Below, one piece after another: positions 29,330-38,347 of a stretch of 64,000 nucleotides of DNA. Source of the stretch: Pseudacidovorax sp. RU35E. Its GTDB lineage: Bacteria > Pseudomonadota > Gammaproteobacteria > Burkholderiales > Burkholderiaceae_C. The notes under the pieces were generated by a model that was not told the origin of the DNA, did not search any database, and worked only from the letters and a program-made list of their open reading frames with translations. The stretch covers positions 372,001-436,000 of the forward strand of contig NZ_FTMY01000002.1 in assembly GCF_900156165.1 (NCBI RefSeq), written 5' to 3'. The translations under genes were made by a program, and so were the position numbers. The stretch's first letter is position 1. Each line of letters opens with the position of its first letter.

Positions 29330-29980
29330 ATGGCTCCATCGCGCGCACAGGATCCGGACTTCATCACGCCCGACTATTGGGAGGAAGCGTGCCGCCATCT
29401 GGTCAAGAAGGACCGCGTGATGCGTCGGCTGATCCCGCAGTTCGGCGATGCGCGGCTGCAGTCGCGCGGGGATGCGTTCACCACCCTGGCGCGCAGCATC
29501 GTGGGCCAGCAGATATCGGTGAAGGCCGCGCAGTCGGTGTGGGAGCGCTTCGAGAAGCTGCCCCGCCGCATGACGCCCGCCAACGTGCTCAAGCTGAAGG
29601 TCGACGACATGCGCGCGGCGGGCCTTTCCGCGCGCAAGGTGGAGTACCTCGTCGACCTGGCGCTGCATTTCGATGCCGGCACCGTGCACGTGGAGGCCTG
29701 GAAGGACATGGCCGACGAGATGATCATTGCGGAGCTCGTGGCCATCCGCGGCATCGGCCGGTGGACTGCAGAGATGTTCCTCATCTTCCACCTGCTTCGA
29801 CCCAACATCCTGCCGCTGGACGACGCCAGCCTCATCGCCGGCATCAGCCAGCAGTATTTCTCGGGCGACCCCGTCAGCCGCAGCGATGCGCGCGAAGTGG
29901 CCGTCGCCTGGGCCCCTTATTGCAGTGTGGCCACTTGGTACATTTGGCGCTCGCTCGAGCCCCTGCCCGTGGCCTATTGA
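29330..29980 (+). CDS. DNA-3-methyladenine glycosylase, AlkA-like
   Basis: A 216-residue base-excision enzyme of the HhH-GPD superfamily. The helix-hairpin-helix appears as AIRGIGRWTAEMFLIFHL and the catalytic aspartate lies in NILPLDDASL. An upstream conserved segment, FTTLARSIVGQQISVKAAQSVWERF, is typical of AlkA/MAG proteins. It has no iron-sulfur cysteine cluster and no N-terminal AlkA beta domain, so it is the short form. It lies 26 bases after cysS and 17 before accA on the same strand. Confidence 0.88.
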   Translation: MAPSRAQDPDFITPDYWEEACRHLVKKDRVMRRLIPQFGDARLQSRGDAFTTLARSIVGQQISVKAAQSVWERFEKLPRRMTPANVLKLKVDDMRAAGLSARKVEYLVDLALHFDAGTVHVEAWKDMADEMIIAELVAIRGIGRWTAEMFLIFHLLRPNILPLDDASLIAGISQQYFSGDPVSRSDAREVAVAWAPYCSVATWYIWRSLEPLPVAY

Positions 29981-29997
29981 CTTCACAGGAGTAGATC

Positions 29998-30978
29998 TTG
30001 GCAAAACGTAGCTTCCTCGACTTCGAGCAACCCATTGCCGAACTCGAAAGCAAGATCGAAGAACTGCGCTATGTGCAGAGCGAATCGGCGGTCGACATCT
30101 CCGAAGAGATCGACCAGCTCGGCAAGAAGAGCCAGCAGCTGACCAAGGAGATCTACAGCAGCCTCACGCCCTGGCAGATCACCAAGATTGCGCGCCACCC
30201 CGAGCGGCCCTATACGCTGGATTACGTGAACGAGATGTTCACCGACTTTGTGGAGTTGCACGGCGACCGGCATTTCTCGGACGACCTGTCCATCGTTGGG
30301 GGCCTGGCCCGCTTCAATGGCATGCCCTGCATGGTGCTGGGTCACCAGAAAGGTCGCGACACGAAGGAGCGCACGGCGCGCAACTTCGGCATGAGCAAGC
30401 CCGAGGGCTACCGCAAGGCGCTGCGCCTGATGAAGACGGCCGAGAAGTTCAAGCTGCCGGTCTTCACCTTCGTCGACACGCCGGGCGCGTATCCGGGCAT
30501 CGATGCGGAGGAGCGCGGCCAGTCCGAGGCCATCGGCCGCAACATCTTCGAGATGGCGCAGCTGGAGGTTCCGATCATCACGACCATCATCGGCGAGGGT
30601 GGCTCCGGCGGCGCCCTGGCCATTTCGGTGGCAGACCAGGTGCTGATGCTGCAGTACTCGGTGTATTCAGTCATCAGCCCCGAGGGCTGCGCCTCCATCC
30701 TCTGGAAGACCGCAGACCGGGCGCAGGACGCCGCCGACGCGCTGGGCATCACGGCGCACCGGCTCAAGGCGCTGGGCCTGGTCGACAAGATCGTCAACGA
30801 GCCGGTGGGCGGGGCGCACCGCGACCATCGACAGATGGCGTCCTTCCTCAAGCGTGCGCTGACCGAGGCGGTGCGCCAGGTCGTGGACCTCAAGACCCGC
30901 GAGCTGGTCGACCGGCGCTATGAGCGCATCCAGAGCTACGGCCGCTTCGCCGACACCAAGGCCGACGCCGCCCGCTGA
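29998..30978 (+). CDS. accA: Acetyl-CoA carboxylase carboxyltransferase alpha subunit
   Basis: A 326-residue subunit that, with AccD, transfers carboxyl from carboxybiotin to acetyl-CoA to make malonyl-CoA for fatty acids. Typical segments are [19 protein letters not shown] at the start, [46 protein letters not shown] and [10 protein letters not shown]. The start is an unusual TTG at 29998, supported by CAGGAG eight bases upstream and by the family N-terminus beginning exactly there. No in-frame ATG exists near the conserved start. TTG use may lower the translation rate. Confidence 0.95.
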   Translation: MAKRSFLDFEQPIAELESKIEELRYVQSESAVDISEEIDQLGKKSQQLTKEIYSSLTPWQITKIARHPERPYTLDYVNEMFTDFVELHGDRHFSDDLSIVGGLARFNGMPCMVLGHQKGRDTKERTARNFGMSKPEGYRKALRLMKTAEKFKLPVFTFVDTPGAYPGIDAEERGQSEAIGRNIFEMAQLEVPIITTIIGEGGSGGALAISVADQVLMLQYSVYSVISPEGCASILWKTADRAQDAADALGITAHRLKALGLVDKIVNEPVGGAHRDHRQMASFLKRALTEAVRQVVDLKTRELVDRRYERIQSYGRFADTKADAAR

Positions 30979-31035
30979 GTCCTGGACGGCGGGTTGCCAT
31001 GCCCTGGGGGCTCGGCCCGGGCCGCGTCGCGTGCT

Positions 31036-31317
31036 TTACCGACGATATCGGGCTTTGCGCGCCCTGAGTGCATCGGCCAGACCCGGCGGCAGCAGTTTCT
31101 GCGAGAGCTTCAGCAGCAGGAATACGACGATGCCGTCGTCCAGCCATCCCAACACCGGGATGGCGTCCGTGACAAGATCCAGCGGGCTGATGAGATACGC
31201 CGCAGCCGCCAGCACGGCCAACTTGGCGCCCCAGGGTGAGCGGCCATCTCGCAAGACAGCCCAGGCCAGCAGAAGCTCCTTGCGCATGGCCCACCACAGT
31301 CGTCCCAACTTCCACAT
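31036..31317 (-). CDS. DUF1232 (YkvA-like) small membrane protein
   Basis: A 93-residue protein with the DUF1232 core AYLISPLDLVTDAIPVLGWLDD near residues 40-61 and hydrophobic stretches on both sides, suggesting membrane association. GAGGAG seven bases upstream supports the ATG at 31317. It is convergent with accA and divergent from tilS. The function of the family is unknown. Confidence 0.8.
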   Translation of the reverse strand: MWKLGRLWWAMRKELLLAWAVLRDGRSPWGAKLAVLAAAAYLISPLDLVTDAIPVLGWLDDGIVVFLLLKLSQKLLPPGLADALRARKARYRR

Positions 31318-31365
31318 GCGGCAACTCCTCAGTCTGGGTGTAGCCGGCGCTGAAATGCGTCGGCC

Positions 31366-32436
31366 ATGAGCGGGGTTGGAGCGCCGGGTGCAGCACGGGT
31401 TCCCCCGGAGGTGGTCGATGCGAGCATCGACGCGCTGAAGCCAGGCCTGCCGCTGGGCGTGGCCCTGAGCGGCGGCGCCGATTCGACGGCGCTGCTGGTG
31501 GCCTGTGCACGCCGCTGGCCGGGCCAGGTGGTGGCGCTGCACGTCAACCACGGGCTGCAGGCCGCGGCGGACACCTTCGAGCGCCATTGCACCGCACTTT
31601 GTGAACGTTGGCAGGTCCCACTCCGGGTGGGCCGGATCGATGCGCGTGCGCAGGCCGGCGAAAGTCCTGAAGAGGCGGCGCGGCTGGGCCGCTACCGGGC
31701 GCTGGCCGAACTGGCCAGGGCGGGGGGCAATCCGGACGGAAACGCGTCGGGCGAAGGCCAGATCGTGCACGTAGCCTCGACGCGCGAGCAACTCGGCGCA
31801 GTTCACGACATCGTGCTGGGCCACCACGCCGACGACCAGATCGAGACGATGATCCTCGCCCTGTCCCGCGGAGCCGGTTTGCCGGGCTTGTCGGCCATGC
31901 CCAGCATGGCCGAGCGGGGCGGCCTGCGCTGGCACCGGCCGTTTCTGGAACTTCCGCCCGACACCCTGCGTGTCTGGCTGCGCACCCTTGGCGAAGGCTG
32001 GATCGACGACCCCACCAATGCCGACGCGCGCTACACCCGCAACCGCATCCGCCAGCAGGTGCTGCCCGCGTTGGCGGCCGCCTTTCCGCAGTTCCGCCAG
32101 ACCTTCGCCCGCAGCGCGCGCCACGCCGCCCAGGCGCAGGACCTGCTGGCCGACCTCGCCCGCTCCGATCTGGAGCAGACGGGCACGCCGCCCCGCATCA
32201 GGGCGCTGCAGTCGCTGCCGCGAAGCCGGCAGGCCAATGCATTGCGGGCCTGGCTGGCGGAGGTCTCCGGCCGCGCGCCGGCGGCCCGGCAGATCGACGA
32301 ACTTTTGGACCAGATCGCCGTGTGCACAACGCGCGGCCACCGTATCCACCTCAAGGCTGGCAACGGCCAGGTGGTGCGCGAGGGCGACACCCTGCGTTGG
32401 TACAATGGCGCGCCCTTGCCGAAGCCACCGCGCTGA
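31366..32436 (+). CDS. tilS: tRNA(Ile)-lysidine synthase
   Basis: A 356-residue ATP-pyrophosphatase that converts C34 to lysidine in the CAU anticodon of tRNA-Ile, allowing AUA decoding. The PP-loop motif SGGADS lies at 35-40; HHADDQIETMILALSRGAGLPGLSAM and DDPTNADARYTRNRIRQQVLP follow. The C-terminal domain is shorter than in E. coli TilS, as in many betaproteobacteria. It is followed after 96 bases by lysC. Confidence 0.93.
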   Translation: MSGVGAPGAARVPPEVVDASIDALKPGLPLGVALSGGADSTALLVACARRWPGQVVALHVNHGLQAAADTFERHCTALCERWQVPLRVGRIDARAQAGESPEEAARLGRYRALAELARAGGNPDGNASGEGQIVHVASTREQLGAVHDIVLGHHADDQIETMILALSRGAGLPGLSAMPSMAERGGLRWHRPFLELPPDTLRVWLRTLGEGWIDDPTNADARYTRNRIRQQVLPALAAAFPQFRQTFARSARHAAQAQDLLADLARSDLEQTGTPPRIRALQSLPRSRQANALRAWLAEVSGRAPAARQIDELLDQIAVCTTRGHRIHLKAGNGQVVREGDTLRWYNGAPLPKPPR

Positions 32437-32532
32437 CTGGCATCCGGGCTGCCACCGTGCAGGCCATTCCCGAGGCCTGCTGTTGCCGGCGACGCCGACA
32501 AGGCGACTCACTTTTCTTCCGACATCTCACCC

Positions 32533-33801
32533 ATGGCATTGATCGTTCACAAGTACGGCGGCACGTCGATGGGCTCGACCGAGCGCATCCGCAATGTCGC
32601 CAAGCGCGTCGCCAAATGGGCGCGCGCGGGCCATCGCATGGTGGTGGTCCCCAGCGCCATGAGCGGCGAGACCAACCGCCTGCTTGGCCTGGCCAAGGAG
32701 CTGGCCCCGGCCAAGCCCACGACTCCCTACAACCGTGAGCTGGACATGCTGGCTTCGACCGGGGAGCAGGCCTCATCGGCGCTGCTGGCCATCGCGCTTC
32801 AGAGCGAAGGCGTGGACGCCGTGAGCTATACCGGCTGGCAGATGGGTGTGCAGACCGACAGCAGTTACACCAAGGCCCGGATCGAGCGCATCGACGACGA
32901 GCGCGTGCGGGCTGACCTGGACGCGGGTCGCGTGGTGGTCGTCACCGGCTTCCAGGGCGTGGACGAGCTGGGGAACATCACCACGCTGGGCCGTGGCGGC
33001 AGTGACACTTCGGCCGTCGCCATCGCCGCGGCCATGAAGGCCGACGAGTGCCTGATCTACACCGATGTCGACGGCGTCTACACCACCGACCCGCGCGTCG
33101 AGCCCGATGCGCGCCGTCTGGCCAAGATCAGCTTCGAGGAGATGCTGGAGATGGCCAGCCTGGGCTCCAAGGTGCTGCAGATCCGCTCGGTGGAATTCGC
33201 CGGCAAGTACCGCGTGCCGCTGCGTGTGCTCTCCAGCTTCACGCCCTGGGACATCGACATCAACGAAGAGGCCGTGTCGGGCACTCTGATCACCTTCGAG
33301 GAAGACGAAAACATGGAACAAGCCGTCGTGTCCGGCATCGCTTTCAGCCGCGACGAAGCCAAGATCTCCGTCCTGGGCGTGCCCGACAAGCCGGGCATCG
33401 CGTACCACATCCTGGGCGCGGTGGCCGACGCCAACATCGAGGTGGACGTGATCATCCAGAACCTGTCGAAGGACGGCAAGACCGACTTCAGCTTCACGGT
33501 CAACCGCGCCGAGTTTGCGCGCACCGTCGACCTGCTGAAGACCAAGGTGCTGCCCAGCCTGGGCGCCGCAGACATCGTCGGCGACACCAAGATCTGCAAG
33601 GTAAGCATTGTCGGCATCGGCATGCGCAGCCATGTGGGTGTGGCCAGCAAGATGTTCCGTGTGCTGAGCGAAGAGGGCATCAATATCCAGATGATCTCCA
33701 CCAGCGAGATCAAGACCTCGGTCGTGATCGACGAGAAGTACATGGAGCTGGCCGTTCGCTCGCTGCACAAGGCTTTCGACCTGGACCAGCCTGCAAATTA
33801 A
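32533..33801 (+). CDS. lysC: Aspartate kinase
   Basis: A 422-residue monofunctional aspartokinase that starts the lysine, threonine and methionine pathway. The kinase domain opens with IVHKYGGTS (KYGGTS at 7-12) and includes TLGRGGSDTSAVAIAAAM and TDVDGVYTTDPR. Two ACT domains for feedback control follow from about 265 (ISVLGVPDKPGIAYHILGAVADANI) and 345 (VSIVGIGMRSHVGVASKMFRVLSEEGI). This type is usually inhibited by lysine and/or threonine; which one cannot be told here. Confidence 0.96.
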   Translation: MALIVHKYGGTSMGSTERIRNVAKRVAKWARAGHRMVVVPSAMSGETNRLLGLAKELAPAKPTTPYNRELDMLASTGEQASSALLAIALQSEGVDAVSYTGWQMGVQTDSSYTKARIERIDDERVRADLDAGRVVVVTGFQGVDELGNITTLGRGGSDTSAVAIAAAMKADECLIYTDVDGVYTTDPRVEPDARRLAKISFEEMLEMASLGSKVLQIRSVEFAGKYRVPLRVLSSFTPWDIDINEEAVSGTLITFEEDENMEQAVVSGIAFSRDEAKISVLGVPDKPGIAYHILGAVADANIEVDVIIQNLSKDGKTDFSFTVNRAEFARTVDLLKTKVLPSLGAADIVGDTKICKVSIVGIGMRSHVGVASKMFRVLSEEGINIQMISTSEIKTSVVIDEKYMELAVRSLHKAFDLDQPAN

Positions 33802-33872
33802 TGCGCAACGCGCGGCCTTCAGGGCCGAACGGGGCAGATTTGATGGCATAATTGCTGTCTGCCTAGCGCAGT

Positions 33873-33965
33873 GGAAACGTGACCGAGTGGCCGAAGGTGC
33901 TCCCCTGCTAAGGGAGTATGGGGTGTAGAGCCTCATCGAGGGTTCGAATCCCTCCGTTTCCGCCA
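33873..33965 (+). tRNA. tRNA-Ser, anticodon GCT
   Basis: A 93-base tRNA including the encoded CCA. The acceptor stem is GGAAACG/CGTTTCC, the anticodon stem-loop CTCCC-CTGCTAA-GGGAG gives GCT (codons AGC/AGU), a long variable arm is present as expected for Ser, and the T loop is GGTTCGAATC. It lies 71 bases after lysC. A CATAAT -10-like box sits about 20 bases upstream. Confidence 0.97.
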
Positions 33966-33976
33966 ATGCCTTGCAT

Positions 33977-34006
33977 AAAAAGCCGTTGATCTTCAACGGC
34001 TTTTTT
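33977..34006 (+). terminator. Intrinsic terminator of tRNA-Ser(GCT)
   Basis: Perfect GCCGTTGA/TCAACGGC stem (33982-33989 and 33993-34000), loop TCT, flanked by five A's and followed by six T's. It begins 16 bases after the tRNA. Confidence 0.92.
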
Positions 34007-34315
34007 CATTTGTGCGCTTGTTTTTGCTGATGGCGCCAAGTTGGCAGTGGTGTTGTGACCGGTGAACCGCCTCCGGCCTCGGGGCTTCAACTCGCCAATC
34101 TTGAACCGCGTCAATGGCCCATGAACGCTGAGACCGTGCAGATGACGCCGCAGAATCGGGTCTAGGGCGGCTGCTCGAGGCGCCTATCCGCCAGTGACCG
34201 CTGACGCTTAGTGCTGCAGGGAGTGGGCTTTGGTCGGACGCCAACGCAAACCACGATAGCGGGTTTGCGCTGCTGAAAAGCCTCTTTCCCACCAAGAGGC
34301 TTGTTGATGACTAGA
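34007..34315. other. Non-coding interval between two tRNA terminators, no gene seen
   Basis: About 310 bases between the terminators of the two convergent serine tRNAs. No frame has a recognisable protein, and base composition is somewhat less GC-biased than the neighbours. I see no direct repeat of a tRNA 3' end and no integrase, so there is no direct evidence for an attachment site. A short GCAAACC..GGTTTGC inverted repeat lies at about 34248-34268. It may be decayed foreign DNA; this is speculation. Confidence 0.4.
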
Positions 34316-34348
34316 AATGAAAACGGGCCCAAAAGGCCCGTTTTCATT
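34316..34348 (-). terminator. Intrinsic terminator of tRNA-Ser(GGA)
   Basis: Perfect 14-bp inverted repeat (34316-34329 and 34335-34348) with core ACGGGCC/GGCCCGT and a 5-base loop. It provides a U-run on the minus strand, just past the tRNA 3' end. Confidence 0.92.
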
Positions 34349-34355
34349 GATGGTC

Positions 34356-34446
34356 TGGCGGAGCAGGCGGGATTCGAACCCGCGGTGGGCTATTAACCCA
34401 CACACGCTTTCCAGGCGTGCGACTTAAACCACTCATCCACCGCTCC
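34356..34446 (-). tRNA. tRNA-Ser, anticodon GGA
   Basis: A 91-base tRNA with encoded CCA. The acceptor stem is GGAGCGG/CTGCTCC with one G-U pair, the anticodon stem-loop CACGC-CTGGAAA-GCGTG gives GGA (codons UCC/UCU), the variable arm is long (GTGGGTTAATAGCCCAC) and the T loop GGTTCGAATC is canonical. It converges on the GCT serine tRNA. Confidence 0.97.
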
Positions 34447-34461
34447 GTGGAGCCCAAGATT

Positions 34462-35391
34462 CTAACCCGGATTTACACCGCCTCCGCGACCAGCTCGCAC
34501 CATCTGCATCGCGGAAGCGATGAGGCCTGCGGTGTCGGTCATGTTGCTTGGCACGATCAAGGTGGTCTTCGCGTCGGCTGCGACCTTGCTGTAGGCATCG
34601 ACGGCACGCTCTGCCACCTTGAGTTGCACGGCCTGATCGCCGCCTGGCTGCCGGATGGCGGCCGCGATGCGCTCGATCGCAAGTGCCGTGGCCTCCGCCA
34701 CCGCGGTGATGGAGGCGGCCTCGCCCTGTGCGTTGTTGATGGCCGCCTGCTTCTCGCCCTCGGAGCGGGCGATGTAGGCCTCGCGCTCGCCCGTTGCGAT
34801 GTTGATCTGCTCCTGCCGGCGGCCTTCCGACGCAGCGATCAGGGCGCGCTTCTCGCGCTCAGCCGTGATCTGCGCCTGCATGGCGCGCAGGATCTCTGCC
34901 GGCGGCGTGAGGTCCTTGATCTCGTAGCGCAGCACCTTCACGCCCCAGTTGAGCGCGGCCTCGTCGATCGCCGCCACGACCTGGGCATTGATGATGTCCC
35001 GCTCCTCAAAGGTCTTGTCGAGTTCGAGCTTGCCGATCACGCTGCGCAGCGAGGTCTGGGCCAACTGGGTCACGGCCACGATGTAGTTGGACGAGCCATA
35101 GCTCGCGCGCATCGGATCGGTCACCTGGAAGTACAGGATGCCATCCACCTGCAACTGCGTGTTGTCGCGCGTGATGCAGATCTGGCTGGGCACATCGAGC
35201 GGGATTTCCTTGAGGCTGTGCTTGTAGGCCACCCGGTCGATGAAGGGAATGAGGAAGTTCGGCCCGGGCGTCATCGTGCTGTGGTACTTGCCGAGTCGCT
35301 CGCGGACCCAGGCGTTCTGCTGGGGCACGAACTTGATGGACTGCCAGATGAAGATGACTGCGATGACGAGGATGACGACGGCGATTTCCAT
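34462..35391 (-). CDS. SPFH/Band 7 (stomatin/QmcA-like) membrane protein
   Basis: A 309-residue inner-membrane protein with an N-terminal anchor (residues 3-19, IAVVILVIAVIFIWQSI). The Band 7 domain runs from about 22 to 190: VPQQNAWVRERLGKYHSTMTPG, VDGILYFQVTDP and LTPPAEILRAMQAQITAEREKRA. An Ala/Glu-rich coiled coil and a C-terminal VPSNMTDTAGLIASAMQM segment follow. SPFH proteins form large membrane cages that scaffold proteases or membrane microdomains. It is followed by the convergent tRNA and preceded by an NfeD gene on the same strand, the classical stomatin-NfeD pair. Confidence 0.9.
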   Translation of the reverse strand: MEIAVVILVIAVIFIWQSIKFVPQQNAWVRERLGKYHSTMTPGPNFLIPFIDRVAYKHSLKEIPLDVPSQICITRDNTQLQVDGILYFQVTDPMRASYGSSNYIVAVTQLAQTSLRSVIGKLELDKTFEERDIINAQVVAAIDEAALNWGVKVLRYEIKDLTPPAEILRAMQAQITAEREKRALIAASEGRRQEQINIATGEREAYIARSEGEKQAAINNAQGEAASITAVAEATALAIERIAAAIRQPGGDQAVQLKVAERAVDAYSKVAADAKTTLIVPSNMTDTAGLIASAMQMVRAGRGGGVNPG

Positions 35392-35446
35392 GGCGGTTCG
35401 ATGAAGTGAGAGTGAAAGGTTCCGCGCGCTTCGGGCCGACCGGCCT

Positions 35447-35872
35447 TCAGAGCGGCTCGAGAACGAGGCGATTGCCCTGAAGTTCGACCACGCGGTGCGC
35501 GCCGGACTGGGCATGGGCTCCCGCGCGCAGTACGGCCGTCCACTGCGCTCCGCGATGGCGCACGAGCGCCGTCCCGTCGGCCAGCCATGACTCGACCTGC
35601 ACGCGCTCGCCGATGTCCAGGTTCATGTCGGGACTGGCCTGCGGCGGTGGACCCGCAGGGCGGGCGCGCTGCCTGAGAAACCAGGCGCCCACGGTGGCGA
35701 CCCCGACCACCGCCGCCACCACCAGTTGTACCGGCAGCGCGGCACCCAGATGGGCCGCGATGGCCGCCGCTGCGAAGGCCACTGCCGTCAGAAGAAGGTA
35801 GATGGTGCCGGTGACCAGTTCCAGCGCAATGGCCGCACCGGCCAACAACCACCAGAGCGTCGATTGAGCCAT
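35447..35872 (-). CDS. Short NfeD-family membrane protein
   Basis: A 141-residue protein with two or three transmembrane helices in the first 65 residues and a C-terminal OB-like NfeD domain (DIGERVQVESWLADGTALVRHRGAQWTA, VVELQGNRLVLEP). NfeD proteins are membrane partners of SPFH proteins, which agrees with the SPFH gene 55 bases downstream on the same strand. The ATG at 35872 is preferred over a longer start because the membrane segment begins right after it. The precise role is unknown. Confidence 0.85.
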   Translation of the reverse strand: MAQSTLWWLLAGAAIALELVTGTIYLLLTAVAFAAAAIAAHLGAALPVQLVVAAVVGVATVGAWFLRQRARPAGPPPQASPDMNLDIGERVQVESWLADGTALVRHRGAQWTAVLRAGAHAQSGAHRVVELQGNRLVLEPL

Positions 35873-36007
35873 GGATGAGTTCCTACAGCGAAGAGGTGGC
35901 AGAGAGCCCCACATTCTGGGGCACACGGCGCGGCGCGACCGTCATTTGAATTCCTTACACTTCGCGCCTTCTTTGCGCACCCCCCAAAAGCCGGAGCCCG
36001 ACAGCCC

Positions 36008-38302
36008 ATGAAATTCCGCTTTCCCATCGTCATCATCGACGAGGACTTCCGCTCCGAGAACACCTCCGGACTGGGCATCCGCGCCCTGGCCCAGGCCATC
36101 GAAAGCGAAGGCTTCGAGGTGCTGGGCGTGACCAGCTACGGCGACCTGTCGCAGTTCGCGCAGCAGCAGAGCCGGGCGAGTGCCTTCATCCTGTCGATCG
36201 ACGACGAGGAATTCACCATCGGCCCGGACCTCGACCCGGCCGTGCTGAACCTGCGCACCTTCATCGGCGAGGTACGGCGCAAGAACACCGACGTGCCGAT
36301 CTACATCTACGGCGAGACCAAGACGAGCCGGCACCTGCCCAACGACATCCTGCGTGAGCTGCATGGCTTCATCCACATGTTCGAGGACACGCCGGAGTTC
36401 GTGGCCAAGCACATCATCCGCGAAGCCAAGAGCTACCTCGAGACGGTGCAGCCTCCCTTCTTCAAGGCGCTGATCGACTACGCGGAAGACGGCTCCTACT
36501 CTTGGCACTGCCCGGGCCACTCCGGCGGCGTGGCCTTTCTCAAGAGCCCCATCGGCCAGATGTTCCACCAGTTCTTCGGCGAGAACATGCTGCGGGCCGA
36601 CGTCTGCAACGCGGTGGAGGAACTGGGTCAGCTGCTCGACCACACCGGCCCCGTGGCGGCCAGCGAGCGCAATGCAGCGCGCATCTTCAATGCCGACCAC
36701 TGCTTCTTCGTCACCAACGGCACGTCCACCTCCAACAAGATGGTGTGGCACCACACGGTGGCGCCGGACGATGTGGTGGTGGTAGACCGCAACTGCCACA
36801 AGTCCATCCTGCACGCGATCATCATGACCGGCGCGATCCCGGTCTTCATGAAGCCCACGCGCAACCACTACGGCATCATCGGCCCCATCCCCAAGAGCGA
36901 GTTCGAGCCCGAGGCCATCAAGGCCAAGATCCGCGCCAACCCGCTGCTCAAGGACGTGGACGCCGACACCGTCAAGCCGCGCGTGCTCACGCTCACGCAG
37001 TCCACCTACGACGGCGTGATCTACAACACCGAGACCATCAAGACGATGCTCGACGGTTACGTCGACACGCTGCACTTTGATGAGGCCTGGTTGCCGCACG
37101 CGGCCTTCCACCCGTTCTACGGCCCGTATCACGCCATGGGCAAGCGCCGTGCGCGGCCGAAGGAATCGCTGGTGTTCGCTACGCAGTCCACGCACAAGCT
37201 GCTGGCCGGCATCAGCCAGGCCAGCCACGTGCTGGTGCAGGATTCGCAGAACCGGCAGCTGGACCGGGACCTCTTCAACGAGGCCTACCTGATGCATTCG
37301 TCCACCAGCCCACAGTACGCCATCATCGCCAGCTGCGACGTGGCGGCCGCGATGATGGAGCCGCCCGGCGGCACCGCGCTGGTGGAAGAGAGCATCCTCG
37401 AAGCGCTGGACTTCCGCCGCGCCATGCGCAAGGTGGAAGACGAGTTCGGCAAGGACGAATGGTGGTTCAAGGTCTGGGGCCCGGAGCACCTGGTCGACGA
37501 AGGCATCGGTCGCGCCGACGACTGGATCATCAAGGGCGAGACCCGCGCCGGCAACGGCGGCAAGAAGAACGGCGCGCGCAACTGGCACGGCTTCGGCAAG
37601 CTGGCGGATGGCTTCAACATGCTCGACCCGATCAAGTCGACCATCGTGACGCCCGGCCTGGACCTCGACGGCAAGTTCGCGCCCACCGGCATCCCCGCCA
37701 GCATCGTCACCAAGTTCCTGGCCGAGCATGGCGTGATCGTGGAGAAGACGGGGCTCTACAGCTTCTTCATCATGTTCACCATCGGCATTACCAAGGGCCG
37801 TTGGAACACGCTGCTGACGGCGCTGCAGCAGTTCAAGGACGACTACGCCCGCAACCAGCCCATGTGGCGGATCCTGCCGGAGTTCTGCCAGCAGCACCCC
37901 ATCTACGAGCGTATGGGCCTGCGCGACCTGTGCCAGCGCGTGCACGAGCTGTATGCCAAGTACGGCATCGCCCGGCTGACCACCGAGATGTACCTGTCGG
38001 ACCTGGAGCCGGCCATGAAGCCCAGCGAGGCCTTCGCCCACATCGCGCACCGCAAGACCGAGCGCGTGGAGATCGACCACCTCGAAGGCCGCATCACCAC
38101 CAGCCTGATCACGCCGTATCCGCCCGGCATTCCGCTACTGATCCCGGGCGAGGTCTTCAACAAGAAGATCGTGGATTACCTGAAGTTTGCGCGCCAGTTC
38201 AACCTGGAGTGCCCGGGCTTCGAGACCGACATCCATGGCTTGGTGGCCCGCGTGGACGAGAAGGGCAAGAAGCGCTACTACGCGGACTGCGTCAAGCGCT
38301 GA
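36008..38302 (+). CDS. Orn/Lys/Arg decarboxylase, PLP fold type I
   Basis: A 764-residue decarboxylase of the large (AdiA/CadA/SpeC-like) family. The N-terminal response-regulator-like wing domain (FPIVIIDEDFRSENTSGLGIRAL) covers about 1-130. The PLP domain has SWHCPGHSGGVAF, FFVTNGTSTSNKMV, DRNCHKS and STHKLLAGISQASHV with the Schiff-base lysine K397. The C-terminal domain includes ITPYPPGIPLLIPGE. In Burkholderiales the conserved single copy often serves as arginine or lysine decarboxylase; sequence reading alone does not fix the substrate. It stands alone with a 135-base upstream gap. Confidence 0.88.
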   Translation: MKFRFPIVIIDEDFRSENTSGLGIRALAQAIESEGFEVLGVTSYGDLSQFAQQQSRASAFILSIDDEEFTIGPDLDPAVLNLRTFIGEVRRKNTDVPIYIYGETKTSRHLPNDILRELHGFIHMFEDTPEFVAKHIIREAKSYLETVQPPFFKALIDYAEDGSYSWHCPGHSGGVAFLKSPIGQMFHQFFGENMLRADVCNAVEELGQLLDHTGPVAASERNAARIFNADHCFFVTNGTSTSNKMVWHHTVAPDDVVVVDRNCHKSILHAIIMTGAIPVFMKPTRNHYGIIGPIPKSEFEPEAIKAKIRANPLLKDVDADTVKPRVLTLTQSTYDGVIYNTETIKTMLDGYVDTLHFDEAWLPHAAFHPFYGPYHAMGKRRARPKESLVFATQSTHKLLAGISQASHVLVQDSQNRQLDRDLFNEAYLMHSSTSPQYAIIASCDVAAAMMEPPGGTALVEESILEALDFRRAMRKVEDEFGKDEWWFKVWGPEHLVDEGIGRADDWIIKGETRAGNGGKKNGARNWHGFGKLADGFNMLDPIKSTIVTPGLDLDGKFAPTGIPASIVTKFLAEHGVIVEKTGLYSFFIMFTIGITKGRWNTLLTALQQFKDDYARNQPMWRILPEFCQQHPIYERMGLRDLCQRVHELYAKYGIARLTTEMYLSDLEPAMKPSEAFAHIAHRKTERVEIDHLEGRITTSLITPYPPGIPLLIPGEVFNKKIVDYLKFARQFNLECPGFETDIHGLVARVDEKGKKRYYADCVKR

Positions 38303-38347
38303 GCCTGCGCTTGACTGCGCGCAGCCCTGGTGCGCTGCGCGCCCCCG

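Noticed and set aside
33600-33601. CRISPR arrays, IS elements and prophage anywhere in the window
   Set aside because: No regularly spaced repeats, no transposase or integrase frames and no phage structural genes were found; coordinates are nominal.
33908-34114. Short minus-strand open frame containing GGIRTLDE
   Set aside because: This is the classic spurious product of reading a serine tRNA gene antisense.
34007-34315. Attachment-site scar between the tRNA genes
   Set aside because: No direct repeat of either tRNA 3' end and no integrase remnant could be seen, so it is left as an open question rather than annotated.
34208-34405. Short minus-strand open frame containing RGFESRLLRQ
   Set aside because: Translation of the tRNA-Ser(GGA) T arm; a known false gene type.
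35942-38080. About 710-codon open frame antisense to the decarboxylase
   Set aside because: Shadow frame; the decarboxylase has its complete motif set.
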